Assembly: GCA_900546615.1 (NCBI GenBank) | Contig: URDJ01000071.1 | Location: forward strand, 1 to 7,288 | DNA from: an uncultured Eubacteriales bacterium | Lineage (GTDB): Bacteria > Bacillota > Clostridia > Oscillospirales > Oscillospiraceae | Reading direction: 5' to 3' | Length of the DNA: 7,288 bases | In this document: positions 1-5,208 of the stretch, in pieces | How the letters are laid out: the number at the start of each line of letters is the position of its first letter | Position numbering within the stretch: position 1 is the first letter of the stretch | Position numbers and translations under genes: made by a program | Notes under the pieces: generated by a model | Told to the model about the DNA's origin: nothing | Seen by the model: the letters and a program-made list of their open reading frames with translations, nothing else | The model's database searches: none

Positions 1-104
1 CTGGTGCTTATTTGCATAAGCTTTTGCTTACATTGTTTAATTTACAAGGTACACATTTTGCCTCTCGCCTCGGGCTTCTGTTCAGCCGCTCTCGGTGAGG
101 TGCT
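1..104 (-). promoter_or_regulatory. Structured leader, possibly of an rRNA operon (boxB/boxA-like)
   Basis: No gene start with a ribosome site is visible. The first part folds into an imperfect stem-loop: CTCACC (94-99) with GGCGAG (64-69), and inner GGCT/AGCC around the 7-nt loop GAACAGA (77-83). Then comes ACCTTGTAAATTAAACAATG (31-50), which closely resembles the ACCTTGAAAACTGAACAATG type of boxA-region sequence I recall from clostridial rRNA operons. Next are three arms, GTAAGC, GCTTAT and ATAAGC (6-31). The middle arm can pair with either neighbour, once around AAAA and once around a GCAA tetraloop. A strong promoter, a hairpin, then boxA is the rRNA leader order. The rRNA itself is not in view, so this remains an inference. 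Confidence 0.5.
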
Positions 105-109
105 TTGCT

Positions 110-138
110 AATATAGCATTTTGATTCGCCCGTGTCAA
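110..138 (-). promoter_or_regulatory. Strong sigma-A promoter facing the left edge
   Basis: A consensus TTGACA (133-138) and TATATT (110-115) are 17 nt apart, with extended -10 TGC and A-tracts upstream. Transcription should start near 103-104. A small perfect dyad TGCTA-TAT-TAGCA (106-118) covers the -10 box. The transcribed unit lies beyond the window. Confidence 0.88.
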
Positions 139-141
139 GTC

Positions 142-170
142 TTTTTTTCGATTTTTTGATTTATTTTTTT
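142..170 (-). promoter_or_regulatory. A-tracts upstream of the leftmost promoter (UP-like element)
   Basis: On the minus strand three A-tracts (7, 6 and 7 A, centred near 167, 154.5 and 145) lie just upstream of the -35 box, separated by about 12 and 10 nt. Roughly helical phasing suggests DNA bending or contacts with the RNA polymerase alpha subunit, as at strong rRNA-type promoters. The FAH-family stop codon lies inside this block. Confidence 0.6.
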
Positions 171-1012
171 ACCTGGTTTTCAAGCGCCCCGATACCGTCT
201 ATCTCGCATCTCACCACGTCGCCGCATTCGAGGTATCTGGGCGGCTCGAAGCCCATGCCGACGCCCGCAGGCGTGCCCATGGCGATGATGGTCCCGGCTT
301 TGAGCGTCATGCCCTGCGACAGCTCCGAGATGACCTCCGCCACGCCGAAGATCATATACCGCGTATTGCTGTCCTGCCGCTTTTCGCCGTTCACGAAGCA
401 CCTTATATCCAGTTCCGGCGCGCCGGGTGCGAACTCGTCGCGCGTGACTATCCACGGCCCCATGGTCGTATGCGTATCCAGGCTCTTGCCGAAGTAAAAC
501 TGCTTGTGCGCCTTCTGCAGGTTCCGGGACGACACGTCGTTGAGCACGCTGTAGCCGAGCACGTATTCGAACGCATCCTCCTTCTTGACCTTATATGCGT
601 CCTTCCCGAGCACGACGGCCAGCTCGGCCTCGTAGTCCAGGCCATCGACTATATCAAAGTGCGGGTCTATCTCCCCGCCCGGGCCGACGATATATGCGGC
701 CCTCTTGGAGAAGTACACGGCCTTGCCGGCGTTTTTGATAAAATCGTCCTTGCCCCATCTGGCGGCCTCGGCGCTGTGGTCCATATAATTCATCCCGAGG
801 CAGATGACGTCCTGCAGCGGCTCCGGTATGGGCGCAAGCAGCTCCACCACCGACAGCTCCACGCCCTCGCCCTTAAGCATGTCCGCCGTCGGCAGCTTAC
901 CGTGCAGCGACTTTATGAGCGTGTTCATATCCTCAGCCGCCCTGTAGACCCGTTGCCCGTCGCTCACGGCGGCGAAAGTCTCTCCATTATATTTGCAGCT
1001 CAGCAGTTTCAT
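161..1012 (-). CDS. Fumarylacetoacetate hydrolase (FAH)-family protein
   Basis: This family holds Mg/Mn-dependent C-C hydrolases and decarboxylases acting on 2-oxo acids (fumarylpyruvate, acylpyruvate, oxaloacetate, 2-hydroxyhepta-2,4-dienedioate); the substrate here is not evident. The 283 residues have a small N-terminal domain (about 1-65) and the FAH core. Metal ligands are Glu128, Glu130 (LDYEAELAVVLGKDA) and Asp159 (VLNDVSSRN). Other family motifs are CLGMNYMDHSAE with His79, GKSLDT with Lys176, GTIIAMGTPAGVGMG, and the end CEIDGIGALENQV. Length is normal. The ATG at 1012 follows GAGG inside the upstream stop region (TGAGG, 8 nt spacing), suggesting coupled translation with the zinc-ribbon gene. 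No hairpin follows the TAA, which lies in the A-tracts before the next promoter. ATA encodes 7 of 15 isoleucines, unusual for a GC-rich gene. Confidence 0.94.
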   Translation of the reverse strand: MKLLSCKYNGETFAAVSDGQRVYRAAEDMNTLIKSLHGKLPTADMLKGEGVELSVVELLAPIPEPLQDVICLGMNYMDHSAEAARWGKDDFIKNAGKAVYFSKRAAYIVGPGGEIDPHFDIVDGLDYEAELAVVLGKDAYKVKKEDAFEYVLGYSVLNDVSSRNLQKAHKQFYFGKSLDTHTTMGPWIVTRDEFAPGAPELDIRCFVNGEKRQDSNTRYMIFGVAEVISELSQGMTLKAGTIIAMGTPAGVGMGFEPPRYLECGDVVRCEIDGIGALENQVKK

Positions 1013-1022
1013 TCCCCGTACC

Positions 1023-1553
1023 TCATTTCAGCAGCGTGATCTCGCCTATAAAGCTCAGCGGCCTTCTCAAACCTTTGCTGACATTCGTCAGGCCCTGCAC
1101 CAGCCACACTACGGTCGCAATGCTCCCAGCTATGCCTATGAGCCAGCCTATGCCCAGCAGCCCGTCAAAGGCGCTCACCAGCAGGGCGAAGATAAAGAGC
1201 AGCAGCCCCTGATTGCAATGGTATCTCAAAAACCGTGAATTCGGTCTTGCGAGCAGCGGTACGAGCAGCAGCGGCCCCAGATAGCACAGATAGCCCATTG
1301 TCCGGTTCTCCCTTGTATCCTGGTCGTAGCTCTCCGCGTAGTTCCGCCTCCGGCTGCCGTTATATGTATATGTACCGCCGTCGTTCCGTGGTGGCTCGCG
1401 TTTTGGTTCCTCGCGTCTTGTCTGCGTGCCGGAGGCCGCGTCCTGCTTTTTCTCCTTTTTTGGCGGCGTTTTTCCCTTCACCGGCATATCGCAGGCCGGG
1501 CAATTCTCCGCCCAATCCGGCACGTAAGCGCCGCAGTTTCTGCAGTAGCTCAT
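1023..1553 (-). CDS. Zinc-ribbon, DUF4870-like membrane protein
   Basis: The function is unknown. The 176 residues begin with a zinc ribbon, C-x2-C-x10-C-x2-C (Cys4, Cys7, Cys18, Cys21), in the CRNCGAYVPDWAENCPAC form common to bacterial 'zinc-ribbon domain-containing' proteins. Residues 24-85 are a highly charged Lys/Arg/Glu/Pro linker, likely disordered and cytoplasmic. The C-terminal half has three hydrophobic segments (about 86-102, 114-132, 133-154). The stretch MGYLCYLGPLLLVPLLA, then SRFLRYHCNQGLLLF, resembles DUF4870/TM2-like small membrane proteins, where a pore- or lipid-facing F.R.H..QG motif is conserved. The protein ends with a short basic tail. It is first in a two-gene operon: the TGA lies 10 nt before the FAH-family start, and the ribosome site of that gene overlaps this stop. 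The family assignment of the C-terminal half is by eye. Confidence 0.85.
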   Translation of the reverse strand: MSYCRNCGAYVPDWAENCPACDMPVKGKTPPKKEKKQDAASGTQTRREEPKREPPRNDGGTYTYNGSRRRNYAESYDQDTRENRTMGYLCYLGPLLLVPLLARPNSRFLRYHCNQGLLLFIFALLVSAFDGLLGIGWLIGIAGSIATVVWLVQGLTNVSKGLRRPLSFIGEITLLK

Positions 1554-1587
1554 CGTATCACCTGTACATTTTCTTTTGTAATTTTAC

Positions 1588-1616
1588 ATTATACAACGCC
1601 GCCCTCCCCATTTCAA
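1588..1616 (-). promoter_or_regulatory. Sigma-A promoter of the zinc-ribbon/FAH-family operon
   Basis: TTGAAA (1611-1616) and a perfect TATAAT (1588-1593) are 17 nt apart. The -35 box lies in the loop of the post-sleB hairpin and the spacer is its descending arm. Transcription should start near 1581, giving a leader of about 28 nt with AGGTGA (1558-1563) before the ATG at 1553. Confidence 0.85.
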
Positions 1617-1637
1617 GTGGAGAGGACGGCGCTTTTT
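1595..1637. terminator. Hairpin after sleB, apparently bidirectional
   Basis: A 13-bp stem (two G-U pairs) with arms at 1619-1631 and 1597-1609 closes a 9-nt loop; two more outer pairs are possible. On the minus strand it starts just after the sleB stop but is followed by TTGTATAATG, a poor U-run. On the plus strand the same hairpin ends in CTTTTT and would be a good terminator for antisense transcription. Confidence 0.65.
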
Positions 1638-2311
1638 CACGCGCAGAACCTGTGTTTGCCTATCGTTATTATCTCTGGTCGCGACCATATCCACGCATTA
1701 GTGGCGGTGACGGGGTTAAAATAATATATGGCGCCTCCCGAGGGGTCCGCTCCTGCGAGGGCGTCCCTCGCCGCCTGGTACGCGCTGTCGGCCACCGGCT
1801 CGTCCCACTGGCCGTCCAGCATGCAGCTGAACGCGCCCGGCTGGAAGATCACCTCTGAGATCGTATTTGGGAACGAAGGGTGCTCGACCCGATTGAGCAC
1901 GACCGCACCAACCGCGACCTGCCCGGCGTAGGGTTCGCCCCTTGCCTCGGCAGAGATGAGCCGCGCGAGCAGCGCAACGTCCCCGGACGTGCTCCCTGAG
2001 GCCGAGCTTGTCTCTCCCGTGGACATACCCAGCGCTGCCAGCGTTTCCGGCCCGACCTTGCCGTCCACCGCAAGGCCGTTCTTCTTCTGGAAATACTCCA
2101 CGGCTTCCTCGGTCTTAGAGCCGAACACGCCGTCTACCTCGCCCGAGTAATAGCCCCAGTCCAGCAGCTTCTCCTGTATCTGCCGCACTGTCTCGCCGCT
2201 CGAGCCGCGTGCGTATGTCACAGCGTCTGCCCTCTGCGCCAGCGCGATTATCATTATATTCAGCGTGAACACTACCGTAAGCGCAAGTATCAGCTTTCTT
2301 CTGTTCTGCAT
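1637..2311 (-). CDS. sleB: Spore cortex-lytic enzyme SleB
   Basis: SleB is a lytic transglycosylase that degrades spore cortex peptidoglycan (muramic-delta-lactam containing) at germination. It is made in the forespore and exported to the inner-membrane/cortex side. The 224 residues show a signal peptide (about 1-30, basic MQNRRK then a hydrophobic stretch ending ADA). A peptidoglycan-binding_1 domain follows at about 35-95, with GSSGETVRQIQEKLLDWGYY and GVFGSKTEEAV...NGLAVDGKVGPETL. After a Ser/Thr/Gly linker (98-110) comes the Hydrolase_2 catalytic domain (111-224). Glu122 in LISAEARGEPYAGQVAVGAV is the expected catalytic acid, and the end AWIWSRPEIITIGKHRFCA is typical. Size matches the family. 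YpeB, the usual partner encoded next to sleB in bacilli, is absent here: the next gene is a zinc-ribbon membrane protein. Confidence 0.95.
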   Translation of the reverse strand: MQNRRKLILALTVVFTLNIMIIALAQRADAVTYARGSSGETVRQIQEKLLDWGYYSGEVDGVFGSKTEEAVEYFQKKNGLAVDGKVGPETLAALGMSTGETSSASGSTSGDVALLARLISAEARGEPYAGQVAVGAVVLNRVEHPSFPNTISEVIFQPGAFSCMLDGQWDEPVADSAYQAARDALAGADPSGGAIYYFNPVTATNAWIWSRPEIITIGKHRFCA

Positions 2312-2313
2312 AT

Positions 2314-2353
2314 AAAAACTCGCCCCCTCGCGTCTAGGATACGAGGGGACAAG
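2314..2353 (-). terminator. Intrinsic terminator of the thrS-lipoprotein operon
   Basis: CTTGTCCCCTCG pairs over 12 bp (two G-U pairs) with CGAGGGGGCGAG around an 11-nt loop, followed at once by TTTTT. It starts 24 nt after the lipoprotein stop. The U-run ends 2 nt before the sleB start codon, and the 3' arm doubles as the sleB ribosome site (GAGGGGG). Read-through transcripts would hold that site in a stem. Confidence 0.87.
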
Positions 2354-2364
2354 CCGTGATATTC
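2335..2364 (-). promoter_or_regulatory. Candidate sigma-G (forespore) promoter of sleB
   Basis: GAATA (2360-2364) and TATCCTA (2335-2341) are separated by 18 nt. From memory, the Bacillus sigma-G consensus is GHATR, 17-18 nt, CATHHTA; only the first base of the -10 box differs. B. subtilis sleB is sigma-G dependent. The -10 box is the loop of the upstream terminator. A start near 2328 would give a leader of about 17 nt beginning at the ribosome site, which is tight. Confidence 0.45.
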
Positions 2365-2377
2365 AAGAAAAAATCTG

Positions 2378-3016
2378 TCAGGCCGCCGCCACGGTGAGCG
2401 TCCCGCTGTCGTTCGTACCTATTGCATAGCCCTCGGCCGCAACGGTCTCGCTGCTCTCCACCGCGGGATTGCCCGTGACGGTAAGCGCGCAGCCGACGGT
2501 CAGCTTGCCCTCTATGCTGATGCCCGCCACGTCAACAGCCGTGATGCTCAAGCTCCCGTCACCGGTAAACGTCAGGTCGCCGTCGCCCTTGATGGACGGC
2601 GATACGCTCGACGTGAACACGCACTCGCCCGTGACCTGCACGTCCAGATCCCCGCCCGAATACTCGATGAGTATATCGTTCATCGTGCCGGAGTCCAGCT
2701 CCGCCGCATCGAGCAGCAGCACCCCGTCCTCATACTTCACGCCCTTGAGCGCAAGGAAGGTCAGCTGGCTGTCCTTTATTATCGACACACCGCACACCCT
2801 CAGCGTCTCCAGCGGCTGCGGGTCGGGAGTCGGGGTCGGCGCGGGAGTCGCCGCATTGATGTCGGTCGGCGTGCTGCCGTCATCCACGTCCAGTTCCCCG
2901 CCGCTGCCCTCTACGTCGGGGTCCGGCAGGTCGCTCGACGCGGGGTCGTCGGTGCCGCAGGCCGCAAGGCTCAGCACCAGCGCCAGCGCCAGCAGTATGC
3001 TCAGATATTTCTTCAT
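2378..3016 (-). CDS. Putative lipoprotein with a beta-strand-repeat domain
   Basis: I do not recognise a specific family. The first 20 residues form a lipoprotein signal ending in the lipobox LAAC, so Cys20 should be lipidated and the protein anchored outside the membrane. Residues 21-68 are an acidic, Pro/Thr-rich linker (TPAPTPTPDPQP at 57-68) that would span the wall. Residues 70-212 are almost all short Thr/Val/Leu/Gly-rich beta-strand units (GDLTFTGDGSLSITA, GKLTVGCALTVTGNP, SGTLTVAAA). These recall the C-terminal carbohydrate-binding or right-handed beta-helix-like domains of clostridial surface proteins. The domain seems short for a full helix, and the protein ends at a final strand. 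The gene starts 22 nt after thrS (AAAGGA about 12 nt before the ATG) and shares its transcript up to the terminator at 2314-2353. Threonine starvation should therefore raise it too (inference). Confidence 0.8.
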   Translation of the reverse strand: MKKYLSILLALALVLSLAACGTDDPASSDLPDPDVEGSGGELDVDDGSTPTDINAATPAPTPTPDPQPLETLRVCGVSIIKDSQLTFLALKGVKYEDGVLLLDAAELDSGTMNDILIEYSGGDLDVQVTGECVFTSSVSPSIKGDGDLTFTGDGSLSITAVDVAGISIEGKLTVGCALTVTGNPAVESSETVAAEGYAIGTNDSGTLTVAAA

Positions 3017-3038
3017 TCCGTTTACCAGTCCTTTCTAC

Positions 3039-4793
3039 TCAGTCGAGACTGCGCGTTTTGATCTGCTCTATGATCATCGCCGTGAACTCGTCGAGAGGCA
3101 TCGCGCCCTTGTCGCCTCCGGCCCTCGTGCGCACCGCGACCGCGCCCACCTCGGCCTCCTTGTCGCCTATGACGAGCATGTACGGTATCTTCTGCCCCTG
3201 AGCTTCCCTTATCTTGTAGCCTATCTTCTCGTTGCGCAGGTCGGTCTCCACGCGGATGCCGGCCGCGTCCAGCCGCTTCGCGACCTCGACCGCCCAGTCG
3301 CGGCTGCGGTCGGTGATGGTCATGACCTTCACCTGCACCGGAGCCAGCCAGGTCGGGAACGCGCCCGCAAAGTGCTCCGTGATAACGCCGATGAAGCGCT
3401 CGATGCTGCCCAGCAGCGCGCGGTGTATCATGACCGGGCGATGCTTCTGCCCGTCCTCGCCCACGTACTCCAGCTCAAAGCGCTCCGGCATCTGGAAGTC
3501 CAGCTGGATGGTGCCGCACTGCCAGGTGCGCCCGATGCTGTCCGACAGGTGGAAGTCCAGCTTCGGACCGTAGAACGCGCCGTCACCCTCGTTTATCTCG
3601 TAGGGCTTGCCCAGCTCCTCTATCGCCGCCTTCAGCGTCGCCTCCGCCATGCGCCAGGTCTCCTCGTCGCCCATGTGATCCTCGGGCATCGTCGACAGCT
3701 CTATCTTATAGCTGAGTGCAAAGGTCGAGTATATCTCGTCGAATATCTGCACGACGCCCTTGATCTCGTCCTTCATCTGCTCCGGTGTCATAAAGATGTG
3801 CGCGTCGTCCTGCGTGAAACACCTGACCCTGAACAGGCCGTGCAGCGCGCCGGAAAGCTCGTGCCTGTGCACAAGGCCCAGTTCCGCCATGCGCATCGGC
3901 AGGTCGCGGTAGGAGTGCGGCTCGTTCTTATACACCAGCATGCCGCCCGGGCAGTTCATCGGCTTTACTGCGTAGTCCTCCCCATCGATGACCGTGGTGT
4001 ACATATTGTTCTTGTAGTGCTCCCAGTGCCCGCTCCTGTGCCAGAGGTCCTGATTGAGTATGATGGGCGTCGAGATCTCCACATAGCCGTAGCGCTTATG
4101 CACCTGACGCCAGTAGTCTAGCAGGGTGTTCTTCAGTACCATGCCCTTCGGCAGGAAGAAGGGGAAACCCGGGCCTTCGTCGGCCATCATGAACAGTCCC
4201 AGCTCGCGGCCCAGTTTCCTGTGGTCGCGCTTCTTTGCTTCCTCTAGACGATTGAGATAGGCCTCAAGTTCCTCCTTTTTGAGAAAACATGTGCCGTAAA
4301 TCCTCTGCAGCATCTTGCGGCTCGAGTCGCCGCGCCAGTAGGCACCCGTGCAGTTCATGAGCTTTATCGCGTTGCCCTTTATCCTGCCCGTGTTATCCAC
4401 GTGCGGGCCGGCGCAGAGATCAGTGAGCTCGCCCTGCTTATAGAAGCTGATCGTCTCGCCCTCAGGCAGGTCCTCGATAAGTTCGACCTTGTACGGCTCG
4501 TCCTTCTCGCGCATCAGAGCGAGAGCCTCCTCACGGGGCAGCTCGAAGCGCTCTATGGGCAGCTTCTCCTTGCATATCTTCCTCATCTCGGCCTCGATCT
4601 GCTCGAGCACCTCGGGGGTGAACACCGTCTCCGAGTCGAGGTCATAGTAAAAACCGTCGTCAATCGCCGGGCCAATGGCGAGCTTCGTGTCAGGGAACAG
4701 GCGCTTCACAGCCTGGGCGAGGATATGGCTGGTGCTGTGCCTGTAGGTATCCCTGTATTCCTTGTTTTCAAACGTGTACTTTTTCTCGTCCAT
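3039..4793 (-). CDS. thrS: Threonyl-tRNA synthetase, form lacking the TGS domain
   Basis: This cytoplasmic class II synthetase charges tRNA-Thr with threonine and hydrolyses mischarged Ser-tRNA-Thr. The 584 residues start directly at the editing domain: HSTSH (His19, His23) and CAGPH (Cys127, His131) are its signature residues. The catalytic core follows, with zinc/threonine ligands Cys281 (MNCPGG), His332 and His457, motif 2 around RHELSGALHGLFRVR (310-324), and motif 3 at HRALLGSIERF. A C-terminal anticodon-binding domain spans about 485-584. E. coli ThrRS has about 640 residues. The missing part is the N-terminal ubiquitin-like TGS domain, and the T-box immediately upstream leaves no room for it, so the absence is genuine and not a wrong start. 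Expression is governed by the T-box. The stop lies 22 nt before the lipoprotein gene, with no terminator between. Confidence 0.97.
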   Translation of the reverse strand: MDEKKYTFENKEYRDTYRHSTSHILAQAVKRLFPDTKLAIGPAIDDGFYYDLDSETVFTPEVLEQIEAEMRKICKEKLPIERFELPREEALALMREKDEPYKVELIEDLPEGETISFYKQGELTDLCAGPHVDNTGRIKGNAIKLMNCTGAYWRGDSSRKMLQRIYGTCFLKKEELEAYLNRLEEAKKRDHRKLGRELGLFMMADEGPGFPFFLPKGMVLKNTLLDYWRQVHKRYGYVEISTPIILNQDLWHRSGHWEHYKNNMYTTVIDGEDYAVKPMNCPGGMLVYKNEPHSYRDLPMRMAELGLVHRHELSGALHGLFRVRCFTQDDAHIFMTPEQMKDEIKGVVQIFDEIYSTFALSYKIELSTMPEDHMGDEETWRMAEATLKAAIEELGKPYEINEGDGAFYGPKLDFHLSDSIGRTWQCGTIQLDFQMPERFELEYVGEDGQKHRPVMIHRALLGSIERFIGVITEHFAGAFPTWLAPVQVKVMTITDRSRDWAVEVAKRLDAAGIRVETDLRNEKIGYKIREAQGQKIPYMLVIGDKEAEVGAVAVRTRAGGDKGAMPLDEFTAMIIEQIKTRSLD

Positions 4794-4799
4794 GATTAT

Positions 4800-4805
4800 C
4801 CTCCT
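4800..4805 (-). promoter_or_regulatory. Ribosome binding site that fixes the thrS start
   Basis: A perfect AGGAGG lies 6 nt before the ATG at 4793. An in-frame upstream start at 4862 would translate the antiterminator and attenuator hairpin, so it is rejected. Confidence 0.92.
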
Positions 4806-4815
4806 GTAAATGGAA

Positions 4816-4849
4816 GCACCCCCGCGCCGTGATAACGGCACAGGGGTGC
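4816..4849 (-). terminator. T-box attenuator hairpin
   Basis: GCACCCCTGTGCCG pairs along its full length with CGGCGCGGGGGTGC around a 6-nt loop, giving 14 bp with two G-U pairs. Its left arm contains the CGCACCCCTG needed by the antiterminator, so the two folds exclude each other. What follows is TTCCATTT rather than a U-run, and the AGGAGG ribosome site begins 10 nt after the stem. Termination may therefore be weak, or the hairpin may also affect translation. Confidence 0.8.
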
Positions 4850-5053
4850 GTTGTTCACACACGGTTCCACCCTGAGTTTAACTCTTTGAGCGCTGTAACG
4901 CGCGCCAAACGCACAGACCTACTCCCGGAAATTCAGTCCGCGGGCTCAGGAGCGGTCGAGCGCAGCCTGCCGAAGGAGGGTCTCACAGCCAAGGACACCT
5001 CTCTCTGCGCGCCGGCATACCGGCCGCCTCGTCTCCATCATCGCCTTTAACCT
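4816..5053 (-). promoter_or_regulatory. T-box riboswitch (tRNA-Thr sensing) of thrS
   Basis: This leader lets uncharged tRNA-Thr bind the nascent RNA and stop premature termination, raising synthetase expression during threonine shortage. The T-box core AGGGTGGAACC is at 4863-4873; its TGGA pairs with an NCCA end whose discriminator base would be U. Stem I has GGAG (5033-5036) pairing with CTCC (4949-4952) and GAG (5028-5030) pairing with CTC (4958-4960). Between them lies an internal loop holding ACC (4954-4956), a threonine codon, followed by G. The AG-bulge motif AGAGAG lies at about 5001-5006. A stem III hairpin with a GCGC stem and GCGTTACA loop region lies near 4889-4910. The antiterminator is CAGGG, bulge TGGAACC, GTGTG, loop, CGCAC, CCCTG, which pairs without mismatch. 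Specifier identity agrees with the downstream gene. Confidence 0.94.
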
Positions 5054-5058
5054 TTGAA

Positions 5059-5087
5059 ATAATAGCACTATTATCTCCCCCTGTCAA
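5059..5087 (-). promoter_or_regulatory. Sigma-A promoter of the thrS operon
   Basis: The -35 box TTGACA (5082-5087) and -10 box TATTAT (5059-5064) are separated by exactly 17 nt, with an extended -10 TGC. Transcription should start near 5052-5054, immediately before the T-box stem I. A perfect dyad, ATAATAG-TG-CTATTAT (5059-5074), overlaps the -10 region. It may be chance or an operator. Confidence 0.9.
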
Positions 5088-5156
5088 GGACGTTATTCTC
5101 CATAATCTCCCGGAAAACACCAGTAAATTGTGCCGCATACAGGCAAATGATTGAGA

Positions 5157-5193
5157 TAAGAACGCCCGGACGCATGCGCTCCGGGCGTTCTTA
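5157..5193 (-). terminator. Hairpin terminator after the flavin oxidoreductase
   Basis: A perfect 14-bp stem (TAAGAACGCCCGGA with its complement) closes a 9-nt loop and begins 15 nt after the stop codon. The outer stem is A/T-rich, so the ascending strand ends in TTCTTA followed by TCTC rather than a long U-run. It probably ends the aroE/flavin oxidoreductase transcript and could act in both directions. It separates that operon from the thrS promoter. Confidence 0.75.
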
Positions 5194-5208
5194 CCTTATC
5201 ATTACTTA

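Noticed and set aside
42..56. Four-codon leader frame (ATG TGT ACC TTG TAA) after AGAGG
   Set aside because: It is too short to judge, has no run of regulatory codons, and overlaps the boxA-like element that explains the sequence better.
2820..2860. Low-complexity GTCGGG-type repeat, considered as a tandem repeat or array
   Set aside because: It is simply the Pro/Thr-rich linker codons of the lipoprotein; there are no regular spacers or repeat units.
2469..4121. Long plus-strand open frame (550 codons) across the lipoprotein and thrS
   Set aside because: It is antisense to two well-supported genes, lacks a ribosome site, and its product is an Arg/Leu/His-rich shadow typical of GC-rich antisense frames.
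4794..4862. Upstream in-frame ATG extending thrS by 23 residues
   Set aside because: It would translate the antiterminator and attenuator hairpin; the ATG at 4793 has a perfect AGGAGG at 6 nt.
5075..5110. Ten-codon frame preceding the thrS promoter (ATG near 5102)
   Set aside because: It overlaps the -35 box, has only a weak ribosome site, and has no support from context.
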